Of a DNA stretch of 64,000 bases, positions 12,105 through 20,305 are shown one piece after another. The stretch spans positions 124,001-188,000 of the forward strand of contig NZ_JAKHEX010000002.1 in NCBI RefSeq assembly GCF_023130475.1. Reading direction: 5' to 3'. The DNA comes from Aciditerrimonas ferrireducens. Its GTDB lineage: Bacteria; Actinomycetota; Acidimicrobiia; Acidimicrobiales; UBA8190. Numbering within the stretch: the first letter of the stretch is position 1; every line of letters begins with the position of its first letter. The position numbers and the translations under genes are program-made. Under the pieces are notes generated by a model. The model was not told where the DNA came from. It searched no databases and saw only the letters and a list, made by a program, of their open reading frames with translations.

Positions 12105-13205
12105 GTGGCCACGCTCCCCCCGGACCGCCTGCTCATGGGCCCCGGCCCGTCCAACCCCTACCCGGGCGCCGTCACCGCGGCGGGGTCCCCGATGCTGGGT
12201 CACCTGGACCCGGCCTTCCTGGACGTCCTGGACGCCACGTGCGAGGAGCTCCGGCAGGTCTTCCGGACCGAGAACAGCCTGACCCTGCCCCTCTCGGGGA
12301 CCGGGTCGGCCGGCATGGAGGCCTCGCTGGCCAACCTGGTCCGACCCGGCGACCCGGTGGTGGTCGGGGTCAACGGGCTCTTCGGCGAGCGGCTCTGCGA
12401 AGTGGCCGGGCGGCTCGGCGCCGAGGTGGTCCGGGTCGAGGCCCCCTGGGGCCAGCCCCTGGATCCCGATGCGGTCCTGCGGGCCCACCCCGCCCCTCGG
12501 ATCATCTGCGTGGTCCACGCCGAGACCTCGACGGGGGTGGAGAACGACGTGGCGGCGGTCGCCGCAGGCAAGGGCGAGGCCCTGCTCGTCGTGGACGCCG
12601 TGACCTCCCTCGGGGGCGTGCCGGTGGAGGTCGACCGCTGGGGGGCCGACGTCTGCTACAGCTGCTCCCAGAAGTGCCTGGGGGCGCCGCCGGGCCTGGC
12701 GCCGATCACCGTGTCGCCGCGGGCCCGGGCCGCCCTGCGGGAACGGCCCCCGACCTGGTACCTGGACCTCAACCTCATCGCCGGCTACGTGGAGGCCGGC
12801 GGCGGCCGGGCCTACCACCACACCGCCCCGGTCCTCATGGTCCAGGTCCTCCACGGCGCCCTCCAGGCCCTGTTGGCCGAGGGGCTCGAGGCCAGCTGGG
12901 CCCGCCACGAGGCCGCCGGCCGCGCGCTGCAAGACGGGCTGGAGGCCCTCGGCCTCGAGCTCTTCGCCGCCAAGGGCCACCGTCTCTCGTCCCTGGTCAC
13001 CGTGAAGGTCCCGGCCGACCTGCCGGGCGGGCTGGACGAGGAAGGGGTCCGGCGGCGGCTCCTCGAGGAGCACGGGGTGGAGATCGGCGCCGGGGCCGGC
13101 AAGCTGGCCGGGCAGATCTGGCGGATCGGCTGCATGGGGCACAACGCTCGCCAGCGGAGCGTCGAGACGGTGCTCGCCGCCCTCGGGGAGGTCCTGGGAC
13201 GGTGA
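12105..13205 (+). CDS. class V PLP aminotransferase (alanine/serine-glyoxylate aminotransferase family)
   Basis: A 366-aa fold-type I aminotransferase. The N-terminus LLMGPGPSNPYPGAV is the hallmark of the AGT/serine-glyoxylate aminotransferase family. SGTGSAGMEASLANL is the cofactor-phosphate site, LLVVDAVTSLGG carries the PLP-pyridine Asp, and SCSQKCLGAPPG contains the Schiff-base Lys. Substrates in this family are alanine or serine with glyoxylate; which one applies is not evident. Glyoxylate supply by the ethylmalonyl-CoA pathway genes in this window makes a glyoxylate-linked role attractive, but that is inference. The GTG start was chosen because the family N-terminus begins there and a -10 box precedes it. 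Confidence 0.88.
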   Translation: MATLPPDRLLMGPGPSNPYPGAVTAAGSPMLGHLDPAFLDVLDATCEELRQVFRTENSLTLPLSGTGSAGMEASLANLVRPGDPVVVGVNGLFGERLCEVAGRLGAEVVRVEAPWGQPLDPDAVLRAHPAPRIICVVHAETSTGVENDVAAVAAGKGEALLVVDAVTSLGGVPVEVDRWGADVCYSCSQKCLGAPPGLAPITVSPRARAALRERPPTWYLDLNLIAGYVEAGGGRAYHHTAPVLMVQVLHGALQALLAEGLEASWARHEAAGRALQDGLEALGLELFAAKGHRLSSLVTVKVPADLPGGLDEEGVRRRLLEEHGVEIGAGAGKLAGQIWRIGCMGHNARQRSVETVLAALGEVLGR

Positions 13206-13816
13206 TCGGCCGGCTGGGTCGGAGCGCCACCGGGGAGTTGCGCGGTCGGCGGATCCTCCTGCGGGGCCTGGAGGAGCGGGACTACCCGGCCTGGTTCGAG
13301 ATCCGCCAGCGGTGCCGGGAGTGGCTGGTGCCCTGGGAGCCGCGACCGGCCGGCACCCCGCCGGCCAGCGAGGACCGGGCCAGTTTCGCCGCCCGCTGCG
13401 CCGCCCGGGCCCGGGAACGCCAGCTCGGCGGGGGCTACGGCTTCGGGATCTTCCTCGGGGACCGCCTGGTCGGGGAGATCACCCTCTCCTCCATCCAGCG
13501 GGGCCCCTTCCAGAACGGCTTCGTGGGCTACTGGGTCGACCAGGCCTACGCCGGCCAGGGCCTGGTGCCCGAGGCGGTCGTCGTCGTCCTGCGCTTCGCC
13601 TTCGAGGACCTGGGCCTGCACCGGGTCGAGATCGCCATCGTGCCCCGCAACTGGCGGAGCCGGCGGGTGGTCGAGAAGCTCGGCATCCGCGAGGAGGGGG
13701 TGGCGGTGCGGTTCCTCGAGATCGACGGCCGCTGGGAGGACCACGTCCGCTACGCCATGACCGCTGAGGAGTGGGCGGAGCGCGGACCGGACCTCTGGCA
13801 GGCCTGGGCGGCGTAG
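13202..13816 (+). CDS. GNAT acetyltransferase, RimJ/RimL type
   Basis: A 204-aa GNAT protein resembling RimJ/RimL, which acetylate N-termini of ribosomal or other proteins. Visible are the N-terminal strand RRILLRGLEERDYPAWFEIR, the acetyl-CoA binding region GYWVDQAYAGQGLVPEAVVV, and the C-terminal HRVEIAIVPRNWRSRRVVEKLG typical of this subgroup. The GTG at 13202 overlaps the aminotransferase stop, so the two are coupled. The substrate is unknown. Confidence 0.9.
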   Translation: MIGRLGRSATGELRGRRILLRGLEERDYPAWFEIRQRCREWLVPWEPRPAGTPPASEDRASFAARCAARARERQLGGGYGFGIFLGDRLVGEITLSSIQRGPFQNGFVGYWVDQAYAGQGLVPEAVVVVLRFAFEDLGLHRVEIAIVPRNWRSRRVVEKLGIREEGVAVRFLEIDGRWEDHVRYAMTAEEWAERGPDLWQAWAA

Positions 13817-13854
13817 GTGCCACCAGGCCCGGCCTTCGCCCCGGACCGACCCCT

Positions 13855-14934
13855 TCAGCGCTGGTGGGAACGGGCCGGGCCCGCCGGAACCCCCTCGGGA
13901 CGGACCACGACGGCGGGGGAGCGGCGGAAGAACTCCTCGACGTCCTGCTCGTAGGTGTAGCCCGGGGGTTCCTGGCCGACGGAGCGGCGCAGGCGGAGGG
14001 CCCGGGCGAAGCGCTCGACCGCCCCGGCGGTGGTGGCCGTGTAGCGGAAGCCGGTGGCCTCGAACCGCCGGCCGTCGACCCCCCGGCCGTAGCGGAGCAG
14101 GGCGTCGAGCTCTGGGGGGAACTCCAGGACCCCGAGGCGGACCAGGGGCGCGGCGGCGAGCTGGGTGCCGAGGGGTGGGAGGCGGAGGGGCAGGGCGCCG
14201 CAGGTGGCCAGGACCTCCCGCCAGGGCACCTTGCCGGCGCCGGCCACGTTGTAGGTGCCGGGAAGGCGCTCGGTGGTGGCGTGGGCCAGGGCCCGGACCA
14301 CGTCGTGCTCCTCGACGAACTGCAGCAGGGGGTCGAAACCGCCGATCACCGGGGCGAGCCGGCGGGCCAGGCCGGTGCTGAGCGGGGTGGTGATGTTCGG
14401 GCCGAGGACGTTGGCGAAGCGCAGGACGCTCACGACGATGCCGGGGTTGTCCTCGGCGAAGTCCCGGACCAGGCCCTCGACCTCGAGCAGGGACCGCTCG
14501 AGGCGGGTGGCCGCCTGGGCGACCCGCGGGTGGTCCTCGTCGAACCAGGCCGGGTCCCGGGGCGAGGCGCCGTAGACCAGGGTCGAGGACTTCACCACCA
14601 CCTGCCGGACGGCGGCCTCGGGCTGGCTGCAGGCGGCGAGGAGGTTCAAGGTGCCGATGACGTTGATCTCGTGGAGGGCCCGTCCTGACGCCTTGGTGGA
14701 GTCCACGACCAAGAAGGTGTGGACCACGGTGTCCACCTGGGTGGCCCGGACGATGCGGGAGAGCAGGGTGTAGGCCTGGTCGGTCCGGACCACCTCGGCC
14801 CGTTCCAGGCGGACCCTCGGGGGGGTTCGGCCCAATCCGAGCACCAGTTCCACCTCGGGGTCCTGTTCGAGGGCCTGGGCCATGCGGCCACCCCAGAAGG
14901 TGTCGATGCCGGTCACCAGGATCCGTCGGCCCAC
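13855..14934 (-). CDS. NAD-dependent epimerase/dehydratase (extended SDR)
   Basis: A 359-aa extended-SDR protein. The N-terminal Rossmann motif is modified (RILVTGIDTFWGGRMAQAL instead of GxxGxxG). INVIGTLNLLAACSQ and VVVKSSTLVYGAS follow, but the Tyr of the YxxxK pair is not obvious, since the region reads RVAQAATRLERSLLE. The protein may therefore bind nucleotide without standard redox chemistry. It lies directly upstream of an acyltransferase on the same strand; this epimerase-acyltransferase pair also occurs in mycobacteria, hinting at a cell-envelope lipid or sugar role. Substrate unknown. Confidence 0.85.
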   Translation of the reverse strand: MGRRILVTGIDTFWGGRMAQALEQDPEVELVLGLGRTPPRVRLERAEVVRTDQAYTLLSRIVRATQVDTVVHTFLVVDSTKASGRALHEINVIGTLNLLAACSQPEAAVRQVVVKSSTLVYGASPRDPAWFDEDHPRVAQAATRLERSLLEVEGLVRDFAEDNPGIVVSVLRFANVLGPNITTPLSTGLARRLAPVIGGFDPLLQFVEEHDVVRALAHATTERLPGTYNVAGAGKVPWREVLATCGALPLRLPPLGTQLAAAPLVRLGVLEFPPELDALLRYGRGVDGRRFEATGFRYTATTAGAVERFARALRLRRSVGQEPPGYTYEQDVEEFFRRSPAVVVRPEGVPAGPARSHQR

Positions 14935-14938
14935 CGGC

Positions 14939-15898
14939 TCACCCGAACCAGACGCCTTTGCGCTCCTGGAGCATCTCGTGGAGCGCGTCCTGGATCTGCT
15001 GGCGGATCCGCTCCGCCTCGTCCATGACCAGGGACTTGCGGTAGCGGTCCTGGCCGGGGGGCACGTCGAAGACCACCGGGTCCAGGACCCTGAGACGGAA
15101 CTTGGCGGGCAGGTAGGTGACGACCCCGAGAGGCCCGAGGAGCAGCATGTTGGCCGTCACCGGGAAGTAGGGCAGGCCGAGGGCTTTCGCCAGGGTCGGG
15201 AGGCGGAAGAGGATCGGCATGGACTCCTCGGCCCCCACCACGGCGATCGGCACCACCGGGACCCCGGCCCGCATGGCGATCTCCACGAACCCGCCCCGGC
15301 CGAAGCGGCGGAGCTGGTAGCGGTCGGTGAAGGTCTTCGAGGGGCCCTTCGTGCCCTCGGGGAACACCAGGGCCAGCTGCTGCTCGTCCCGCAGCAGCCG
15401 CAGGGCGTTCTCGGGGTGGGCCGGGAGCCCACCGGCCCGGGACCAGAGGGTCCCGACCCAGGGGACCTGCCGGAAGAAGAAGTCCGCCATGCCGTAGACC
15501 GGGCGGCCGAGCTCCTCCTCGATGCCGTGCATGATGACCGGGGCGTCCGAGGGGATGGCCCCGGCGTGGTTGGCGACCAGCAGGGCCCCGCCCCGTCGAG
15601 GGACCTTCTCCAAGCCCTCCCACTCGACCCGGAACCAGTGCCGGTAGAACGGGGCGAAGAGGGTGCGGGCCACCTGCCGGACCCGCTCCGAGCGTCCCCA
15701 GTGGTCCACGTCGGTCCGCCGCTGCCCCTCGAAGGGGGCCGGCGGGTCCTCGACCGCCACCGCTGGACCGGGATCGGCCGGCGGATCGGTCCGGGGCAGG
15801 GGCACGAGGCTCGCCTCCACTGGCTCCCCCTGGCGTCGGGCCTCGGCCACGGCTCGATGGTACTGCCGGTGCTCGACGGGCCCTCGGCGGCCTGCCAC
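14939..15898 (-). CDS. lysophospholipid acyltransferase family protein (PlsC-like)
   Basis: A PlsC-family protein of about 319 aa. The acyltransferase motif I appears as VANHAGAIPSDAP (NHxxxxSD instead of NHxxxxD), motif III as VFPEGTKGPSK, and a late motif as GVPVVPIAVVGAEES. It would transfer acyl chains to a glycerolipid or similar acceptor at the membrane. About 90 basic and Pro-rich residues precede the catalytic region. The frame stays open into the divergent tRNA gene, so the start must be downstream of it; GTG at 15898 (or 15850) is the best guess. It lies 4 nt upstream of the epimerase. Confidence 0.85.
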   Translation of the reverse strand: MAGRRGPVEHRQYHRAVAEARRQGEPVEASLVPLPRTDPPADPGPAVAVEDPPAPFEGQRRTDVDHWGRSERVRQVARTLFAPFYRHWFRVEWEGLEKVPRRGGALLVANHAGAIPSDAPVIMHGIEEELGRPVYGMADFFFRQVPWVGTLWSRAGGLPAHPENALRLLRDEQQLALVFPEGTKGPSKTFTDRYQLRRFGRGGFVEIAMRAGVPVVPIAVVGAEESMPILFRLPTLAKALGLPYFPVTANMLLLGPLGVVTYLPAKFRLRVLDPVVFDVPPGQDRYRKSLVMDEAERIRQQIQDALHEMLQERKGVWFG

Positions 15899-15910
15899 GA
15901 TGGGCGCCAC

Positions 15911-15984
15911 GGGGGTGTAGCCCAACCGGCAGAGGCAGGGCGCTTAAACCGCTCGCAGTGAGGGTTCGAGTCCCTCCACCCCCA
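15911..15984 (+). tRNA. tRNA with anticodon UAA (Leu by anticodon), short variable loop
   Basis: A 74-nt cloverleaf can be drawn by eye. Acceptor GGGGGTG (15911-15917) pairs perfectly with CACCCCC (15977-15983). The D arm has 3 pairs (GCC/GGC) and contains the loop GG. Anticodon stem GGGCG/CGCTC encloses loop CTTAAAC (15943-15949), giving anticodon TAA. The variable loop is 5 nt (GCAGT), and the T arm is GAGGG-TTCGAGT-CCCTC. The discriminator is A and the CCA end is not fully encoded. The anticodon reads UUA (Leu), yet leucine tRNAs normally have a long variable arm, so identity is unsettled. UUA codons are rare in such a GC-rich genome. Confidence 0.85.
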
Positions 15985-16026
15985 CCGGATCGACGCGACG
16001 AACCGGGCCGATCGGGTCGGGTGGGG

Positions 16027-16473
16027 TCAGTGGCTGCCGGGGTACGGGCCGTGCCGTCTCATCGAGTGCCAGACGGCGACGCGGGGGAACACGGCGAGCT
16101 CACGGGACACCAGGTCGCGCTCGTCGCAGCTCACGAGTCGGCCACGTGTGGCTTGCGCCGCCGCAACGTAGGCCGCGTCGTAGACCGAGATGCCGTGCGT
16201 GTCAGCGATCGCCGCAGCGTCCTCGAGCAGTCGGGCATTGGCTCGGACCAGTCCGGCGTCGTCGCCGAGCGCGCTCACGCGTGCCTGCAGCCGACGTGCC
16301 GCGGCGCGGTCGTGCCACGAGCGAAGGGCGACGTTCGTCACCTCATAGAAGGCCAGGTCGAGGGTGGCGAGGGGATCGGCACCGGCCAGGAGCCGACGGC
16401 AGTCGTCGTGGTGCTCGTCGTCGGGGTCCTCGCTCGCCAGCAGCACGCTGGCGTCGAGCAGCCAGAGGTTCAC
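16027..16473 (-). CDS. vapC: PIN-domain ribonuclease toxin VapC
   Basis: A 148-aa PIN-domain protein. Conserved acidic residues are visible at the N-terminus (LLDASVLLASEDPDDEHHDDC), in the middle (LDLAFYEVTNVALRSW) and near the C-terminus (ISVYDAAYVAAAQATRGRLVSCDERD). VapC toxins are Mg-dependent endoribonucleases that cut tRNA or rRNA. It starts with GTG overlapping the VapB stop (GTGA), the standard antitoxin-toxin order. The pair sits next to a tRNA gene. The C-terminal tail (HSMRRHGPYPGSH) is unremarkable. Confidence 0.9.
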   Translation of the reverse strand: MNLWLLDASVLLASEDPDDEHHDDCRRLLAGADPLATLDLAFYEVTNVALRSWHDRAAARRLQARVSALGDDAGLVRANARLLEDAAAIADTHGISVYDAAYVAAAQATRGRLVSCDERDLVSRELAVFPRVAVWHSMRRHGPYPGSH

Positions 16474-16706
16474 CGTTCGGGCCGGTTCGCCTTCACGAGG
16501 CCCGCCGCACCGCCGCCGTGGCCCCTGAGCGGGCCGTCCATAGCCTCGATCTCAGCCATCCGCTCGGCGCGCCGGGCACTCCTCCGGCGCAACGCCTCTT
16601 CGGCCAGCTCCCGGAGATAGCCGCTCCGGGTCGTGCCGCGCCGGCTCGCCTCCCTGTCCAGGGCCTGGAGGAGATCGTCGGGCAGCGACACCATGACCTT
16701 GGCCAC
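16470..16706 (-). CDS. vapB: antitoxin VapB, ribbon-helix-helix type
   Basis: A 78-aa protein starting VAKVMVSLPDDLLQALDREA, a ribbon-helix-helix (CopG/Arc-like) DNA-binding N-terminus. A helical segment (GYLRELAEEALRRRSARRAERM) and a C-terminal toxin-binding tail follow. It neutralises VapC and should repress its own promoter. The GTG at 16706 is chosen over longer upstream frames because a near-consensus TATACT box lies 6 nt before it and the family N-terminus starts exactly here. Confidence 0.88.
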   Translation of the reverse strand: MAKVMVSLPDDLLQALDREASRRGTTRSGYLRELAEEALRRRSARRAERMAEIEAMDGPLRGHGGGAAGLVKANRPER

Positions 16707-16727
16707 CTGCGCAGTATACCCGGTATT
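16707..16727 (-). promoter_or_regulatory. vapBC promoter: TATACT -10 box and ATACC/GGTAT operator-like palindrome
   Basis: On the minus strand TATACT (16718-16713) lies 6 nt before the vapB GTG, predicting a leaderless mRNA. It overlaps an inverted repeat ATACC-N-GGTAT (16716-16726). This AT-rich patch stands out in the GC-rich surroundings and is the natural place for VapB autorepression. Confidence 0.55.
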
Positions 16728-17247
16728 GCCGAACGAGCTGGCCTGCCGGCGACCCGATGACCCGCGGTCCCGGTCGGGTCGTCCGACGGTCGGTGACGGC
16801 TGAGGGTAGCGATTGCGATCGCGACAGGGGGACGGTGAATCGGACCGCGTCAGCAACTCGGAGCTGAACGCGGGCGGAATCCCACGGAAAAGCCCTCCTG
16901 GCGGGCGGAAACGGTGTCTGGCAACAACCCTTTCGCCGACCCCGGAGGGCAGGTCCCAGGCGAGCGCTCCCTCGACACGTCCGCGCCTGTCAGTGACTGC
17001 CGGCGCCAAGGGGTCGTCAGCCACGCCGGCAGCTGGTTGCCGTGCGACCTGGCCGGCGGCACGGGGTTGACAAAGGCCCTGCTGGAGGTGGTCTTGCAGC
17101 CGACCGCCTGGCGCACCTTGGAGACGTTCGATCTTCTCCTCGACCTCGAGACAGCGGCTTCGCGGATCGAGAACCCGAGGCCAGCGGTGTGCGGTGGGGG
17201 TCCTGCCGCCCCTGGTGCTCCCGGCTGTCCGTGGTCAGGGCCGTGGC
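16728..17247 (-). other. about 520 bp without a convincing gene
   Basis: No frame here has recognisable protein similarity on either strand, and base composition looks less GC-rich than the flanks. A short palindrome GCGATCGC occurs near 16818. A TTGACA hexamer occurs on the plus strand near 17068, but no good -10 box or gene follows it. With vapBC and the tRNA this may be a decayed mobile or island segment; no repeat of the tRNA end was found that would mark an attachment site. Confidence 0.4.
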
Positions 17248-18462
17248 TCACGAAGACCGTTGGGCCCGGCGAGCAGCCTTGCGGAGCTGGCGGGGTGAGG
17301 GGGCGGCGAGTGCCCAGCCCGGCGGCAAGGTGCTCGCCGCCGGCTCCGTGGGACCCACGGTGGCGGTCGTGTCCTGGTCGGTGCTCCCCGTCGCGCTGGC
17401 GTCCCGCCCGACGTCGCTCCCGGGCGCCGGATCCGGGGCCGCGGGCCTCGAGTGGTCGGCGGTGGCGACGAGGAGCTGGGTGGGGTCCAGGGCCGGGCCG
17501 ACCAGGGGCAGGGAGTAGGCGAGGAGCGCGGTCACGGTACCGAGGAGCATGAGGCCGAGCCCGACCACCCGAAGCGAGCCGTGGACGACCGTCGCCGCCC
17601 CGCCGAGCCCGGCCAGGAGGAGGCCGACCAGCCCGAGGCTGGCCCCGAGGCGCCGGTCGCGGTGCCTCCCGGTGCTCGGGAGGCGGCGGCTGGCGGACCA
17701 CGCCCAGAGGGCGAGGCCGGCCAGGACGATGCCGATGACCGCGTGGAGGAGGTAGGCGAGCTGGCCGCGATGTGGCACGAGCCCGGTGGGGCGGCCCAGG
17801 GGGGCCACGAACAAGGCAGCGGCCCCGAGGCCGAGCTCGACCAGCACACCGGCGAGGAGCGCCGTCCAGAGGACCCGGCCTTCGAAGAGCCGACCACCGG
17901 GGCCGGTCGGGGTGAGCTGGTGGGTGGGCTCGGGTGCCCGACGGGGCAGCGTCGGGGCCGGGGACCCCGGCGTGTCGGCCGGCCCGGGCCGACCGGCCGG
18001 GGCGAGGGTCACGAGGGCGACGAAGGTGATGACTGCGATGACCAGGTGCATCGACATGAGGATCCCGACGCCCCCGATGGGGTTGTGGTCCCCGACGAGC
18101 CAGAGGTCGGGCAGGAGGAGGACCGCGGAGACCACGACGGCGAGGCGGCCGAGCAGCCAGCGGGGCTCGGAGGAGATGCGGGCCACCCCGGCCCAGGCGG
18201 CCCCCGCGGCGGCCACCCCGAGGACGGTGAGGCTGCCGTAGTCCCAGAAGGCGAAGTGGCTGTAGTGGGTGGTGGCGGGGAAGGCGGCGTGGCCGACGGC
18301 CACCAGGCCGGTGTCGGCCGCCAGGGACAGCAGGGCGGCCACTGCGGTGGCGAGGACCACGGCACGGGTGCGGGGCGGCGCGGGACGGGCCGGGAAGTCG
18401 ACCCTGGCCCGCTGGAGGAGCCGGGCGACGAGGGGAGCGGGGCTGGTGGTCGGGGTGCTCAC
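17248..18462 (-). CDS. multi-pass membrane protein of unknown function
   Basis: A 404-aa protein with two membrane blocks of about four segments each. The first block contains LATAVAALLSLAADTGLVA, FWDYGSLTVLGVAAAGAAWA, AVVVSAVLLLPDLWLV and LVIAVITFVALVTLA, and recalls DUF6069-like proteins. After a Pro-rich linker the second block has VLWTALLAGVLVELGLGAA, HAVIGIVLAGLALWAW, LGLVGLLLAGLGGAATVV and VVGLGLMLLGTVTALLAY. A hydrophilic C-terminus (Asp/Ser/Thr-rich, then basic) closes it. The GTG start has a strong AGGAGG site. It lies downstream of the SSS symporter on the same strand. Function is not recognised. Confidence 0.75.
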   Translation of the reverse strand: MSTPTTSPAPLVARLLQRARVDFPARPAPPRTRAVVLATAVAALLSLAADTGLVAVGHAAFPATTHYSHFAFWDYGSLTVLGVAAAGAAWAGVARISSEPRWLLGRLAVVVSAVLLLPDLWLVGDHNPIGGVGILMSMHLVIAVITFVALVTLAPAGRPGPADTPGSPAPTLPRRAPEPTHQLTPTGPGGRLFEGRVLWTALLAGVLVELGLGAAALFVAPLGRPTGLVPHRGQLAYLLHAVIGIVLAGLALWAWSASRRLPSTGRHRDRRLGASLGLVGLLLAGLGGAATVVHGSLRVVGLGLMLLGTVTALLAYSLPLVGPALDPTQLLVATADHSRPAAPDPAPGSDVGRDASATGSTDQDTTATVGPTEPAASTLPPGWALAAPSPRQLRKAARRAQRSS

Positions 18463-18547
18463 CGCCTCCTCAGGGTAGGGCGAAGGCTCGCTGCTGGGCA
18501 CGCGCCCGACCAGTCCTCGGGCCGGGCTGGCGGGGGTCGGCCGGGTC

Positions 18548-20305
18548 TCAGGACGCCGGCACCCGCTCGGTCCGGCCTTCGCGTGCCTCGGCCCGTCGGC
18601 CGGGCCGGAGGTGCTCGGGGAGGTGCAGAGCCAGCAGCTTGCCGGTGACGTCGGCCGGGAGGGCCTGGGGGGTGGCCCGAGAGACGAGGACCATGGTGAG
18701 GAAGGCCAGGGGCACCGTCCAGATGGCGGGGGTGCCGAGCAGCACCGCCGGCCAGCCACGGCTGCCGGCCCCGGCCATGGTGGCCAGCACCGCCCCGGAG
18801 GAAGCGGCGCCTCCGACGGCGATCCCGGCGAGGGCCCCGACCCAGGTGAGCCGGGGCCACCAGATGCCGAGGATGAGGAGCGGGCAGAACGAGGAGGCGG
18901 CCACGGCGAAGGCCCAGCCGACGAGGATGTTGATGGAGAAGTCCCCGACGGCCAGGCCGCCGACGGTGGCCAGGGTGCCGACGATGAGGGCGGCGACCCG
19001 GAAGGCGGTGGTGCCGCCCCGGACGACGTCGTGGGAGAGGGCCCCGGCCATGGCGATGACCAGGCCCGAGGTCGTGGAGAGGAACGCGGCGAAGGCCCCG
19101 GCGGCCACGAGGGCGCCGAGGGCCCGGGCGAGGGCCCCGGCGGCCACGAGGTGGGGCAGGGCCAGGACGACGTCGTCCGAGCGGCCCGAGAGGTAGAGGC
19201 CGGGGGCGCTGAGCCTCCCGAGGAGGGCGAAGAGGCCGGGAAGCAGGTAGAAGGCGGAGAGGAGGAGGACCACGTAGGTCGTGGTCCGCCGGGCGGCCTG
19301 GCCGTCGGGGTTCGTGTAGAAGCGGACCAGGATGTGCGGCAGGCCGAGCGCCCCGAGGAAGGTGGCCACGATGACGCCGTAGGTGGCGGCCAGGGGGTGG
19401 TCGAGGCGGCCGTCGATGCGGACCAGTGGCAGGCTCCAGGCCCGGCCGCTCAGTGCCGGGGCCGAGCCGACGGCGGGGGCCGGGGCGTGGGCTGGGAAGG
19501 TCAGCGCGGCGCCAGCCCCCACCCGGACGGTGCCGGCCAGCCGCAGCGGGCCGTGGCGCCGGACCCCGTCGACCAGGCCGCGGGCGGTGACGAGGACAGG
19601 GTGGGCCACATGGAGGACCTCGGCGCTGGGGAAGCGGACCAGGGTCCGGCGGGGGAAGACCGCGGGGGCAGGGCCGGCCACCTGGGCCAGCGGGGGATGG
19701 CGGACGAGCGTGAGGAGGAGGAGGGCCGGCACGCCGAGGGCGACCAGCTTCAGCCAGAACTGGAACGCCTGGACGACGGTGATGCTCTTCATGCCCCCGC
19801 TGGCGATGGCCAGGGTGACGACGCTGCCGGCCGCCACGACCCCGAGCCAGTAGGGCGAGCCGAAGACCTCCTGGAGGGTGATGCCGGCCCCGTTCAGCTG
19901 GGGCAGGACGTAGAAGAGGGAGATGACCAGCACCATGACAGTGGCGGCCTTGCGCAGCAGGGCCGAGTCCAGCCGGCCCTCGGCGAAGTCGGGGATGGTG
20001 TAGGCCCCGAAGCGCCGGAGGGGGGCGGCCACGGTGGCCAACAGGACCAGGTACCCCGCGGCGTAGCCCACGGCGTACCAGAGGGCGCCGAGGCCCGTCT
20101 GGAGGGCCAGGCCGGCGATGCCGAGGAACGACGCGGCCGAGAGGTACTCCCCGGAGATGGCCGACGCGTTCGTCACCGGGGGGACCTGGCGGGCGGCGAC
20201 GAGGAAGTCGGCCGGGGTCCGGGACACGCGGACCCCCCGGGCGCCGAGGGTCAAGGTGACGAGGGCCACCGCGACGACGGCGCCGACGGCCACGGGCTCG
20301 ACCAC
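18548..20305 (-). CDS. sodium:solute symporter family protein, acetate permease ActP-like
   Basis: A 585-aa SSS-family transporter. Typical stretches are ASAISGEYLSAASFLGIAGL, GMKSITVVQAFQFWLKLVAL, LGLPHILVRFYTNPDG and AFLSTTSGLVIAMAGALSHD, the last close to ActP (cation/acetate symporter). A long extracytoplasmic insertion rich in Pro/Ala occupies about residues 205-315. The GTG start (20305) shares its G with the TAG stop of the DUF485-like gene and follows a strong GGAGGAGG site. The LytTR two-component genes upstream and the SatP/Acs genes point to acetate or another short organic acid as substrate. Substrate is inferred from context. Confidence 0.88.
   Translation of the reverse strand: MVEPVAVGAVVAVALVTLTLGARGVRVSRTPADFLVAARQVPPVTNASAISGEYLSAASFLGIAGLALQTGLGALWYAVGYAAGYLVLLATVAAPLRRFGAYTIPDFAEGRLDSALLRKAATVMVLVISLFYVLPQLNGAGITLQEVFGSPYWLGVVAAGSVVTLAIASGGMKSITVVQAFQFWLKLVALGVPALLLLTLVRHPPLAQVAGPAPAVFPRRTLVRFPSAEVLHVAHPVLVTARGLVDGVRRHGPLRLAGTVRVGAGAALTFPAHAPAPAVGSAPALSGRAWSLPLVRIDGRLDHPLAATYGVIVATFLGALGLPHILVRFYTNPDGQAARRTTTYVVLLLSAFYLLPGLFALLGRLSAPGLYLSGRSDDVVLALPHLVAAGALARALGALVAAGAFAAFLSTTSGLVIAMAGALSHDVVRGGTTAFRVAALIVGTLATVGGLAVGDFSINILVGWAFAVAASSFCPLLILGIWWPRLTWVGALAGIAVGGAASSGAVLATMAGAGSRGWPAVLLGTPAIWTVPLAFLTMVLVSRATPQALPADVTGKLLALHLPEHLRPGRRAEAREGRTERVPAS

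Noticed and set aside
17060-17100. TTGACA hexamer as promoter for a gene in the 520-bp gap
   Set aside because: No acceptable -10 box at 16-18 nt and no plus-strand gene follows; the next gene lies on the minus strand.
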